Part shown: positions 24,625-32,324 of the stretch, in pieces | Position numbering within the stretch: the first letter of the stretch is position 1 | How the letters are laid out: every line of letters starts with the position of its first letter | Origin: Planctomycetota bacterium | GTDB taxonomy: Bacteria > Planctomycetota > MHYJ01 > JACQXL01 > JACQZI01 | DNA length: 43,827 bases | Assembly (NCBI GenBank): GCA_016207825.1 | Contig: JACQZI010000005.1 | Location: 65,122 to 108,948, forward strand | Direction of reading: 5' to 3' | Position numbers and translations under genes: made by a program | The notes under the pieces: generated by a model | Seen by the model: the letters and a program-made list of their open reading frames with translations, nothing else | Told to the model about the DNA's origin: nothing | The model's database searches: none

Positions 24625-26325
24625 ATGCCTACATTAACCGTAAAACAGGGAATCAGGGTCATCAAGGAAGTAGTTATCAATAAACCATCTTTCTCTATCG
24701 GCCGCCTACCAGAAAATGACCTGGAACTGGCGGATAACCTTGCTTCACGGCGCCATACTGAAATATTAAAACAGGGAACCACTTATACGATTTATGATTT
24801 GGGAAGCGCCAACGGGACCTTCCTTAACAAAAAGAAAATAAAATCAGAACCTTTAAAAGACGGTGATGAAATCCAGATAGGAAACACCCTTATTATTTTT
24901 AAGGAGCAATCATCGTTTAACGTACCGGTCCCGCCCAAACCGCCCGTACCGCCGCCTAAACAGGGCAAAAGCAGTTTTGACAGCGACGTCGTCAAGCATA
25001 TAGGCGAGCTCTCGCTGGATTACCGGCTGAACGTGAAGGATATAATCGCCAGCGGGCAATCAATCGCCCAGGCAGCCAAGGCAACAGGAGAAAAATCCAA
25101 GGAAAGCGAGCGGTTTTTCATCCTGTATCATCTGGGCAGGGCCGTGGCAACGGCGGATACTCTCGATGAAGTGCTCGAAATAGGGATGAGTTCCGTCTTT
25201 GACGTCATCAGCGCGGACCGCGGCACTATCATGATCCTAGATAAAGAAAGCGGAAAACTTGTTCCTAAATTAACTAAGCGGCGCCTTACCGATAAAGAAA
25301 AACAGGATAAAGCCGAAGGTAAACAAATAAAAGAACCGGAAGTTTACATAAGCTCTACCATTACCAATAAAGTGGTAACCGACAAGGTTTCGCTTATTAC
25401 ATCCGATGCGGCGCATGACCCGCGTTTCCAATCCGGGCTTTCCATCGCACAGTTCAACATCCGCTCGGCGCTTTGCGTCCCCCTGTGGGAAAAGGAAGAT
25501 GTCTTCGGCGTTATCTACGTGGATAATTTGATGAAAACGCATGCGTTTACCAATGACGACTTGGAGCTCCTGACTGCTATCGCAAACCAGGTGGCCATCC
25601 GTATGAAACAGGATGAACTGCATAACAAGCTGCAGAAAGAAGCGCTGTTAAGAGGAAACCTGGAACGGTATCACTCACCCGACGTCGTGGAAATGATAAT
25701 CAAGCAGTCAGGCGGCAAGGAAAATCCACTGGATGTAAAGGAAAGGGCGGTAACGATACTCTTTGCGGATATACAAAACTTTACCACGCTTTCCGAGAAA
25801 ATAACCCCGATACAACTGGCGGAAATGCTGAACGGATTCTTTGAAACAATAACTAAAATCATATTTGAATTCAAAGGAAGCGTAAACAAATTTATCGGCG
25901 ATGCGGTATTGGCCACTTTTAACGCACCGATTGACCTGGAAAACCACCAGCTTAACGCCGTGAAAGCAAGTGTGAAAATAATAGAGGCGGTCCAGGAACT
26001 ACAGAAAAACGAACCTCCGGATGCGCCTAAATATAATGTCCGCTTGGGCGTCAATACGGGAACCGTGGTTGCCGGCAACGTGGGCGCCAAAACACGAATT
26101 GAATATGCAGTCCTGGGCGATGTGGTTAATATCGCTTCCCGCCTTAACCAATATGCCGATTCTAACGAGGTAGCCATAGGAGAAAGCACTTATGAATGCG
26201 TAAAGAAGGACTTTGAGTTTGCCTGCGTGGGCGGAGTGAAACTTAAAGGAAAGGCAAAAGAAGTCCAGGTTTACAAAATAAGCATTAAACCCGGTGATGT
26301 GCTGAAGTGCGAGCCACCCAAATAG
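24625..26325 (+). CDS. FHA-GAF-class III adenylate/guanylate cyclase
   Basis: A 566-residue cytoplasmic signalling protein. An N-terminal FHA domain (residues about 1-95, FSIGRLPENDLEL, SRRHTEI and GSANGTFLNKK) should bind phosphothreonine. A proline-rich linker (VPVPPKPPVPPPK) and a short helical part lead to a GAF domain (about 165-335, RSALCVPLWEKEDVFGVIYV). The class III cyclase domain follows at about 370-550. Its two metal aspartates are Asp382 (LFADIQNFT) and Asp426 (KFIGDAVLATF), and the YAVLGDVVNIASRL block supplies the substrate-specifying Asp and transition-state Asn/Arg. Lys423 plus that Asp favour ATP over GTP. The enzyme therefore looks active. It heads the plus-strand run that continues with dxr 40 bp downstream. 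Confidence 0.93.
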   Translation: MPTLTVKQGIRVIKEVVINKPSFSIGRLPENDLELADNLASRRHTEILKQGTTYTIYDLGSANGTFLNKKKIKSEPLKDGDEIQIGNTLIIFKEQSSFNVPVPPKPPVPPPKQGKSSFDSDVVKHIGELSLDYRLNVKDIIASGQSIAQAAKATGEKSKESERFFILYHLGRAVATADTLDEVLEIGMSSVFDVISADRGTIMILDKESGKLVPKLTKRRLTDKEKQDKAEGKQIKEPEVYISSTITNKVVTDKVSLITSDAAHDPRFQSGLSIAQFNIRSALCVPLWEKEDVFGVIYVDNLMKTHAFTNDDLELLTAIANQVAIRMKQDELHNKLQKEALLRGNLERYHSPDVVEMIIKQSGGKENPLDVKERAVTILFADIQNFTTLSEKITPIQLAEMLNGFFETITKIIFEFKGSVNKFIGDAVLATFNAPIDLENHQLNAVKASVKIIEAVQELQKNEPPDAPKYNVRLGVNTGTVVAGNVGAKTRIEYAVLGDVVNIASRLNQYADSNEVAIGESTYECVKKDFEFACVGGVKLKGKAKEVQVYKISIKPGDVLKCEPPK

Positions 26326-26365
26326 CAATATATAAATTATATAACCCGATATAAATTATCCCGAT

Positions 26366-27538
26366 ATGAAAATTATTATCCTCGGCTCTACAGGGTCAAT
26401 CGGCCAAAACGCCGTGAAAGTCGTAACACATCTCAATAACCTAAATAAAAAAGGCGTGATTAAAGAAAAAGTTGAGGTTGCCGGATTGGTCGCAAATTCC
26501 AACTGGCCGCTTTTATTAAAACAGATAAAAACAGTCAAGCCGAAATCGGTTGCTTTGATTGACAAAAACGCCTCGGATGCCTTAGCAAGCCGCCTGAAAC
26601 ATTATCCCGTCAATATCTGCCAAACACGCGATGATATCCATAGAATGATAGGCGAACCTTCGGTTAATATGGTGCTGGTGGCAATTTCCGGAGCGGAAGC
26701 GCTCCCCTTTACGATGACCGCAATTAATGCCGGCAAAAACCTAGCGCTGGCTAATAAAGAAGTCCTGGTAATGGCCGGTGAAATAATCATTCCTTTAGCC
26801 AGTAAAAAAGGGATTACTATCTTGCCGGTAGATAGCGAACACAGCGCGGTTTTCCAGGCGCTTCATTGCGGAAATCACAGCGATATCAAACAAGTAATCC
26901 TTACGGCATCCGGAGGCCCTTTTTATAACCATAAAAAGCAGGCGCTTAATAAAATAACGCTGGAAGAGGCGCTAAAACACCCTACGTGGAAAATGGGAGA
27001 AAAGATAACCATAGATTCGGCAACTCTGGTGAATAAAGCGCTGGAAATAATAGAGGCACACTGGCTTTTTAACCTTTCAGTCGGCCAGATAAAAGTAGTA
27101 ATCCATCCTCAAAGTATCGTCCATTCCATGGTTGAATTCCGCGACGGCTCGATAATCGCGCAGATGGGCAAACCCGATATGAAAACTCCGATACAATTCG
27201 CCCTGACTTACCCCGAACGGCTTCCGGCATCAAACGGAACAATCATAAATAATTGCCTGCCTGATCTGACGTTTTCCAAACCGGATAAGGATAGATTCCC
27301 CGCTTTAAAGCTGGGCTATCAGGTCGTAGAAGAAGGCGGGACAAGCGGAGCGGTCCTCAATGCAGCAAACGAAGAAGCCGTGAAAATGTTCAGGGCAAGA
27401 AAGATACATTTTACCGATATAATTCCATTAGCCCAAAAAACGCTGAATAAGCATAAAATCATCGCTAACCCCACCATAAGGGATATCTGGGAAGCCGATG
27501 AATGGGCAAGAAAAGAAATAAGGAGGCATAAAAAATGA
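26366..27538 (+). CDS. dxr: 1-deoxy-D-xylulose 5-phosphate reductoisomerase
   Basis: Converts DXP to MEP with NADPH in the non-mevalonate isoprenoid pathway. It is 390 residues long, the usual size. The nucleotide-binding motif is GSTGSIGQNAVKVV at the N-terminus. The active-site blocks ALANKEVLVMAG, PVDSEHSAVFQAL and TLVNKALEIIEAHWLF are intact, including the metal-binding Asp and Glu. No Shine-Dalgarno precedes the ATG. The TGA overlaps the first ATG of rseP. Isoprenoid precursors and RseP are a frequent pairing (dxr-rseP) in many bacterial phyla. Confidence 0.97.
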   Translation: MKIIILGSTGSIGQNAVKVVTHLNNLNKKGVIKEKVEVAGLVANSNWPLLLKQIKTVKPKSVALIDKNASDALASRLKHYPVNICQTRDDIHRMIGEPSVNMVLVAISGAEALPFTMTAINAGKNLALANKEVLVMAGEIIIPLASKKGITILPVDSEHSAVFQALHCGNHSDIKQVILTASGGPFYNHKKQALNKITLEEALKHPTWKMGEKITIDSATLVNKALEIIEAHWLFNLSVGQIKVVIHPQSIVHSMVEFRDGSIIAQMGKPDMKTPIQFALTYPERLPASNGTIINNCLPDLTFSKPDKDRFPALKLGYQVVEEGGTSGAVLNAANEEAVKMFRARKIHFTDIIPLAQKTLNKHKIIANPTIRDIWEADEWARKEIRRHKK

Positions 27539-29343
27539 TGTCAATATTCGGTCCTGTATTCACCGTTCTTATCGTAATGTTTGGCATAACAATTCTTATT
27601 TTCGTCCATGAATTGGGCCACTTTATAGTGGCAAAGCTTTCTAAAATAAAAGTGGAGGCATTTGCTATCGGCTTCGGACCCAAAATAATCGGTTATACCC
27701 ACAAAGATACGGAATACCGCATCTGCTTGATTCCGCTGGGCGGCTATGTAAAAATGGCCGGCGAAAGCTTTGCCGATAAGGAGAAAAAAGGCTCTCCTGA
27801 TGAGTTTATCTCGAAGCCACCTTTTACACGCATAGGGGTTTTTGCCGCCGGGGCAACCATGAACTTGCTGTTTGCCATTCCGGCATGCATCATAATGTAT
27901 CTTCTGGGCGTAAATTTCAGCTCCCCGCAAATCGGCTCAATCTCTCCGGGAAAATCAGAATGGAATTCGGGTTTGCAGGTAGGCGATACAATCCTTGAAA
28001 TAAATAACCAGCCTGTTAAAACAATGGAAGATTATCGCAGGGCAGTATTGCGCTCACCTCTGGGCACCGAACTACGTGTCAAAGCACTGAGGGGTGAAGA
28101 AACAATCACTGCCACGGTAACAGCGCAGGGCAGCCAGGGCTTCGGCGCACTGCCTCTGGCAAACGTGGTCAAATATATCAGGAAAGGTTCGGCCGCGGAA
28201 AAAGGAGGCCTAAAACCACGAGATGAAATACTGGAAATCTCAGGCAAAGTCATTTATAGTAACAAACAAATGCTCCAACTGGCAAGTGAAAAAAAGGACC
28301 AGCCCATTAATATAAAAATACGCCGACCCTCGCCCGATAATATCAATGTCTCGGCAGTTACAACGCTGACTCTAAAACCCGAAAGGTTTATGGACTCTTT
28401 ATATGATATCGAGGCGGTCGAAAACATTCCTGCAGTTGTCGGCTCGGTAAAAAAAGAATCCCCGGCTGATATGGCAGGCTTAAAACCGGGCGATAAAATA
28501 TTGTCTATAAACGATATGCCCGTACTTTCCTGGCATAAATTCAAGGAGATAGTCAACGCCCACAGCAATACCGAACTATCTGTAAAAATATTGAGAAAAA
28601 AAGAAGAGTTCACGCTTAAGCTCACACCAAGGGCTGATTTTGACGGCTCAGGAGTGGTTGATATGATTTTTGCCTCAAGTAATGTTTTAGGAGAAATTCC
28701 AGCCGGCTCCCCCCTGGAATCCGCTGGCCTCAAACCGGATGATATAATCATCAAGGCTAACGATAAAGAAATTTCTGATTTAACCGAACTGGACGAAATC
28801 GTCTGGGAAAGCAAAGGCAAGCTCATAAAGCTCCAGATAAAAAGAGGCGACGAAATAATTGAAACCTCTCTTGCACCAAAAGCAAAGGATCAGTGGCTAT
28901 TAGGAATAGAGTTCAAACCGAAAAGCGTCCAGCAAAAATACGGATTCGGAGAAGCCATCATCAAAGGATTAAACGAATCGGTTGATTTGGTCGTCCTTAC
29001 TTTCCAGCTAATAGGAAAACTGTTCAAAGGGGAAGAATCCACCAAGGGACTGGCCGGTCCGATAGGAATTTTCAGGTTTTCTTATATTGTCGTCCAGACA
29101 GAAGGTATTTCGTATTTCCTCTGGCTACTGGCTTTATTCAGCCTGAACCTAGCAATCCTAAATCTCTTGCCAATTCCGGTCTTGGACGGAGGCGGGATAT
29201 TCCTGACATTAATAGAAAAAATGAAGGGAACGCCGGTTAGCGAAAAAGTACAGATGGTGGCGCAATATATCGGACTTTTTATCATCCTTTCTCTTGTATT
29301 TTTTGCGTTTTATAACGATATCGTTAATATCGTATTAGGATAA
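27535..29343 (+). CDS. rseP: RseP-type intramembrane zinc protease with four PDZ domains
   Basis: A site-2 protease that cuts membrane-embedded substrates such as anti-sigma factors or signal-peptide remnants. It is 602 residues, against about 450 for most relatives. The zinc site HELGH is at residues 25-29, and the second active-site block NLLPIPVLDGGG is near 540. Between the membrane parts are four PDZ-like repeats at about 130-195, 205-282, 296-366 and 382-448 (for example SPGKSEWNSGLQVGD, RKGSAAEKGGLKPRD, KKESPADMAGLKPGD, PAGSPLESAGLKPDD). E. coli RseP has two. The ATG overlaps the dxr stop (ATGA), so translation is probably coupled. Confidence 0.96.
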   Translation: MMSIFGPVFTVLIVMFGITILIFVHELGHFIVAKLSKIKVEAFAIGFGPKIIGYTHKDTEYRICLIPLGGYVKMAGESFADKEKKGSPDEFISKPPFTRIGVFAAGATMNLLFAIPACIIMYLLGVNFSSPQIGSISPGKSEWNSGLQVGDTILEINNQPVKTMEDYRRAVLRSPLGTELRVKALRGEETITATVTAQGSQGFGALPLANVVKYIRKGSAAEKGGLKPRDEILEISGKVIYSNKQMLQLASEKKDQPINIKIRRPSPDNINVSAVTTLTLKPERFMDSLYDIEAVENIPAVVGSVKKESPADMAGLKPGDKILSINDMPVLSWHKFKEIVNAHSNTELSVKILRKKEEFTLKLTPRADFDGSGVVDMIFASSNVLGEIPAGSPLESAGLKPDDIIIKANDKEISDLTELDEIVWESKGKLIKLQIKRGDEIIETSLAPKAKDQWLLGIEFKPKSVQQKYGFGEAIIKGLNESVDLVVLTFQLIGKLFKGEESTKGLAGPIGIFRFSYIVVQTEGISYFLWLLALFSLNLAILNLLPIPVLDGGGIFLTLIEKMKGTPVSEKVQMVAQYIGLFIILSLVFFAFYNDIVNIVLG

Positions 29344-29348
29344 TTTAA

Positions 29349-29630
29349 ATGGCATCCGAAACCAAAAAGTGGCAAGGCTTTAAAGTGGAAAAAGTGATTG
29401 TGGATACCAATTCCTCCTATATCTATATGGGGACTTTGAAATCATACGATGATTGTTTCATCACACTTAATGATGTGGATGTCCATGATAACCGCGAAAG
29501 CACATCCACCAAAGAACAGTATATAAACCAAACGAGGAAAAACGGAATACATAAAAACAGGAATGAAGTAATCATCCGTAAGGAGCAAATCGTTAGTTTT
29601 TCCCTTCTGGATGATGTAATCCCCTATTAA
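29349..29630 (+). CDS. Small conserved-looking protein, possible LSm/Hfq-like fold
   Basis: A 93-residue cytoplasmic protein of unknown function. The pattern YMGTLKSYDDCFITLND followed, after a polar loop, by NEVIIRKEQIVSFSLLDD is reminiscent of the Sm1 and Sm2 motifs of LSm/Hfq proteins: a short strand with G-x-L and D-x-x-x-x-L, then a basic strand leading to an Ile/Val. I infer an RNA-binding beta barrel only from that pattern. AGGA precedes the ATG by about 8 nt. It lies 5 bp after rseP and 17 bp before the sugar transferase, so it belongs to the same transcript. Confidence 0.75.
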   Translation: MASETKKWQGFKVEKVIVDTNSSYIYMGTLKSYDDCFITLNDVDVHDNRESTSTKEQYINQTRKNGIHKNRNEVIIRKEQIVSFSLLDDVIPY

Positions 29631-29647
29631 CAACAAACTCCGCAAAA

Positions 29648-31087
29648 ATGATCATAAAAAAGGAACAAAGGTATAAGGCTTTGCTCTTAATTGCCGATAT
29701 ACTGGGCATTTCCGCGGCGTATCTGGCAAGCCTGGCAATACGCTTCTATCTCTTTAAAGATTGGGATATTTTCAGGCAGGGCGACCCGCCTTTGGAAATC
29801 TACCTCAAAACGCTTCCTTATATCCTGATCATCTGGCTGGTTATCTTCCGCTTCAGCGGGGTATATGCTCTGGCACTCAAAGGTTCGGATGAAATAATCA
29901 CCGTTTTTAAGGCCGTTTTATTCTGCGTGCTAATCTCGCTTTCTTTCCTTTTCTTCTACCGGGAATTTGAATATTCACGTGCAGTCCTGGCGTTTTTCGC
30001 CGTATTGGCGGCCATGGCTATCCTAACCTGCCGGATTATAATGCGCTGGTTGCAGGAAATCCTGCTCAAAAAATCCGGAAGTATCACCAACCTTATTATC
30101 ATAGGTAATAATAGCGTCGGCAAACAACTGGCTGATGAGATTTCCGGATATTCATTCGGCTATAACCTCCTAGGCTTTATCGGGACTGGAGATGAACCGC
30201 CCAAACATTTTAATTACCCTGTTTTGGGAAAACTAAAGGATATAGAAAAAATCATCGCGGAAAAAAATGTCCAGGAAATTTGGATTGCGCTTACAGGCGC
30301 ACCCAGGGAAAAACTGCTAAATCTCGTAGAAATATGCCTGAAAGCGAAAATATCCTGGAAAATGGTGCCTGACTTATACGAAATCATGATGGATTGGGTA
30401 AAGGTGGATTCCCTAGGAGGCATCCCCTTAATCGGGATGCGCCGTTCAAATATAACCGGCTTAAACGCCCTGACCAAGCGGATTCTGGACCTCTTCTGTG
30501 CCGGGCTTCTCATTATCCTAACCTCACCGGTAATGCTCGTTTCCGCACTGCTTATCAAAATCACCTCTGCCGGGCCTGTTTTATTCATGCAGAAACGCAT
30601 CGGGCATAACGGCAAACGCTTTGTCTTCCTGAAATTCCGCACCATGATGACGGATACCAGCCGCGCGATACACAAGGATTTCACCAAGAAATGGATTGAA
30701 GGCACCATTGAAGAAGCGTCCGGGGAAAAGAAAACCGTGTATAAAATAAAACACGACCCGCGCGTTACCAAGATCGGAAAGTGGCTGAGGAAGCTGAGCA
30801 TAGACGAACTGCCGCAATTATTTAACGTGATTAAAGGCGATATGAGCTTAATAGGTCCCCGCCCCGCACTCGCTTATGAGATAGAACACTACAAGGAATG
30901 GCACAAACGCCGCCTGGAAACCAAACCTGGAGTAACCGGACTTTGGCAGGTCAGTGGCCGTAATATGGTTTCCTTTGACGAAATGGCAAAGCTCGACATA
31001 TATTATATAGAAAACTGGTCTTTTGGATTAGACCTTAATATAATCATTAAAACTGTCTTTGTGGTTCTCTTTAAACGCGCGTATTAA
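29648..31087 (+). CDS. Polyprenyl glycosylphosphotransferase (exopolysaccharide/O-antigen initiating)
   Basis: A 479-residue membrane enzyme that transfers a sugar-1-phosphate from UDP-sugar to undecaprenyl phosphate, the first step of exopolysaccharide or O-antigen assembly. Four or five N-terminal membrane helices come first. A CoA-binding-like Rossmann domain (LIIIGNNSVGKQLADEI) follows, then the bacterial sugar transferase domain with its membrane anchor (KRILDLFCAGLLIILTSPVM), the FLKFRTMMTD motif, the KWLRKLSIDELPQL block, SLIGPRPAL and the terminal PGVTGLWQVSGRN. The family is WbaP/WcaJ/CpsE-like; the sugar is not predictable. There is no Shine-Dalgarno before the ATG. No other glycan genes are nearby. 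Confidence 0.94.
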   Translation: MIIKKEQRYKALLLIADILGISAAYLASLAIRFYLFKDWDIFRQGDPPLEIYLKTLPYILIIWLVIFRFSGVYALALKGSDEIITVFKAVLFCVLISLSFLFFYREFEYSRAVLAFFAVLAAMAILTCRIIMRWLQEILLKKSGSITNLIIIGNNSVGKQLADEISGYSFGYNLLGFIGTGDEPPKHFNYPVLGKLKDIEKIIAEKNVQEIWIALTGAPREKLLNLVEICLKAKISWKMVPDLYEIMMDWVKVDSLGGIPLIGMRRSNITGLNALTKRILDLFCAGLLIILTSPVMLVSALLIKITSAGPVLFMQKRIGHNGKRFVFLKFRTMMTDTSRAIHKDFTKKWIEGTIEEASGEKKTVYKIKHDPRVTKIGKWLRKLSIDELPQLFNVIKGDMSLIGPRPALAYEIEHYKEWHKRRLETKPGVTGLWQVSGRNMVSFDEMAKLDIYYIENWSFGLDLNIIIKTVFVVLFKRAY

Positions 31088-31099
31088 GAAAAATTTTGC

Positions 31100-31169
31100 A
31101 CACGGATTGAACTGATAAAGCTGATAATCCTTATATGATAAAAATCCGCCTAATCCACTAAATCGGTGT
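31100..31169. repeat. Imperfect dispersed palindrome between the sugar transferase and MnmE-like genes
   Basis: ACACGGATT (31100-31108) at one end and AATCGGTGT (31161-31169) at the other are imperfect inverted repeats. The intervening 'ataatcc...atccgcctaatcc' wording is typical of the 'cacggatt...aatccgtgt' intergenic repeats seen in many bacterial genomes. It fills most of the 86-bp gap. Confidence 0.45.
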
Positions 31170-31173
31170 ACTA

Positions 31174-32172
31174 ATGAAAGAGCCCCAAACAATGCTTTAC
31201 GCATTACCTATTACTCCCCCAGCAGAAGGCGGGATAAATATTATACACTTCATTGGTAAAGGTGTGAACAAAAAGATATTGCCCTTCCTTAAGGGGAAAA
31301 CCTCAATTATCAGGCCTAACAAACTCTATCTCGGGTATTTCGAGGATAAAGGCAAAATCATAGACGAAGTTATTATAAACCTGATTCCTGCCAAACAAAG
31401 TTTAAGCGGGCTGGATACCGTGGAGATAAACTCACACGGCAGCGTTTTGGTAGCAGATAAGATAATCTCAGCACTTAAAAAGAGCGGGATTAAAATAATT
31501 ACTACTCAGCAATTGCTGAAACTGGCCCTGAAGAATAGAAGGGTAAACTCCGTCCAAAAAGGCATTCTGGAATCGCTGTTGAGTGCAAAGACAGAACTGG
31601 CGTGCAGGTTCTTCCTGCAAAGGCTTGCCAAACCAAGCAAACAACCACCGGAATCAAAGCGGATGGAAAAACTGTTTAACCATCCAAGGCGAATTGTTTT
31701 AGTCGGAAAGGCAAACAGCGGGAAATCTACACTCTTCAATGTGCTGGCAGGCCAAAAGCGGGTAATTGAGCATCCGACTCCCGGCACAACCCGTGATGTG
31801 GTGGAAGAAACAATCGCGATAAAAGGAATCCCGTTTGTGCTGGCGGATACCGCCGGTTGGTTAAAAGGTAATTCAATAAACACAAAAAGAATATTCCGGA
31901 AAGGCGATATTATTATTTACATGGTAGACGGTTCCAAACGGCGTGAGAAGGCAGAAGAAACGGTTAACCACTTAGGGTTCACCGCCCTGAACCCAACACG
32001 GTTCAGGGAGAGGGCAACAATCTTAGCTATAAATAAGTGTGACTTGCCTAAGAGTGCGGATTTAGGCAGGCTAAAGATAAAGGCGTTATCGATTTCCGCA
32101 TTAAAGAGGATTGGCATAGAACCCCTCACCCAAAAGATACTCTCCATTACAAAAAAACAACTCCTAATTTAA
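31174..32172 (+). CDS. MnmE/TrmE-like GTPase, short and divergent
   Basis: A 332-residue relative of MnmE, the GTPase that with MnmG modifies the wobble uridine of some tRNAs. The N-terminal folate-binding-like domain is recognisable (ITPPAEGGINIIHFIG; SLSGLDTVEINSHGS). The G domain has intact G1 (GKANSGKST), G2 (TPGTTRD), G3 (DTAGW) and G4 (NKCD). Typical MnmE is about 450 residues, with a helical domain around the G domain that ends in a CxGK motif carrying the catalytic Cys. Here the chain ends soon after G5 and no such motif exists. No frameshift is evident. It could be a specialised relative rather than a working MnmE. A terminator follows at 32267-32304. No Shine-Dalgarno is seen. Confidence 0.82.
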   Translation: MKEPQTMLYALPITPPAEGGINIIHFIGKGVNKKILPFLKGKTSIIRPNKLYLGYFEDKGKIIDEVIINLIPAKQSLSGLDTVEINSHGSVLVADKIISALKKSGIKIITTQQLLKLALKNRRVNSVQKGILESLLSAKTELACRFFLQRLAKPSKQPPESKRMEKLFNHPRRIVLVGKANSGKSTLFNVLAGQKRVIEHPTPGTTRDVVEETIAIKGIPFVLADTAGWLKGNSINTKRIFRKGDIIIYMVDGSKRREKAEETVNHLGFTALNPTRFRERATILAINKCDLPKSADLGRLKIKALSISALKRIGIEPLTQKILSITKKQLLI

Positions 32173-32266
32173 CAGAATTAACCAGAAGGACCGATTCATC
32201 CCAACGACATCCACGTGCTTCTATCCTTTAAATAATCAGGTGTCCACAAAAGTAACGCATGTCGCG

Positions 32267-32304
32267 GAAGCTAAGCGAAGTGGAATTAACCTTAGCTTCT
32301 TTTA
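32267..32304 (+). terminator. Rho-independent terminator after the MnmE-like gene
   Basis: GAAGCTAAG (32267-32275) and CTTAGCTTC (32291-32299) form a perfect 9-bp stem with a 15-nt loop, followed on the plus strand by TTTT. It lies 95 bp after the stop codon. The kimA-like gene converges from the other side, and the same stem lacks a T-run on the minus strand. Confidence 0.75.
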
Positions 32305-32324
32305 CTTATTACCGATTAACGAAA

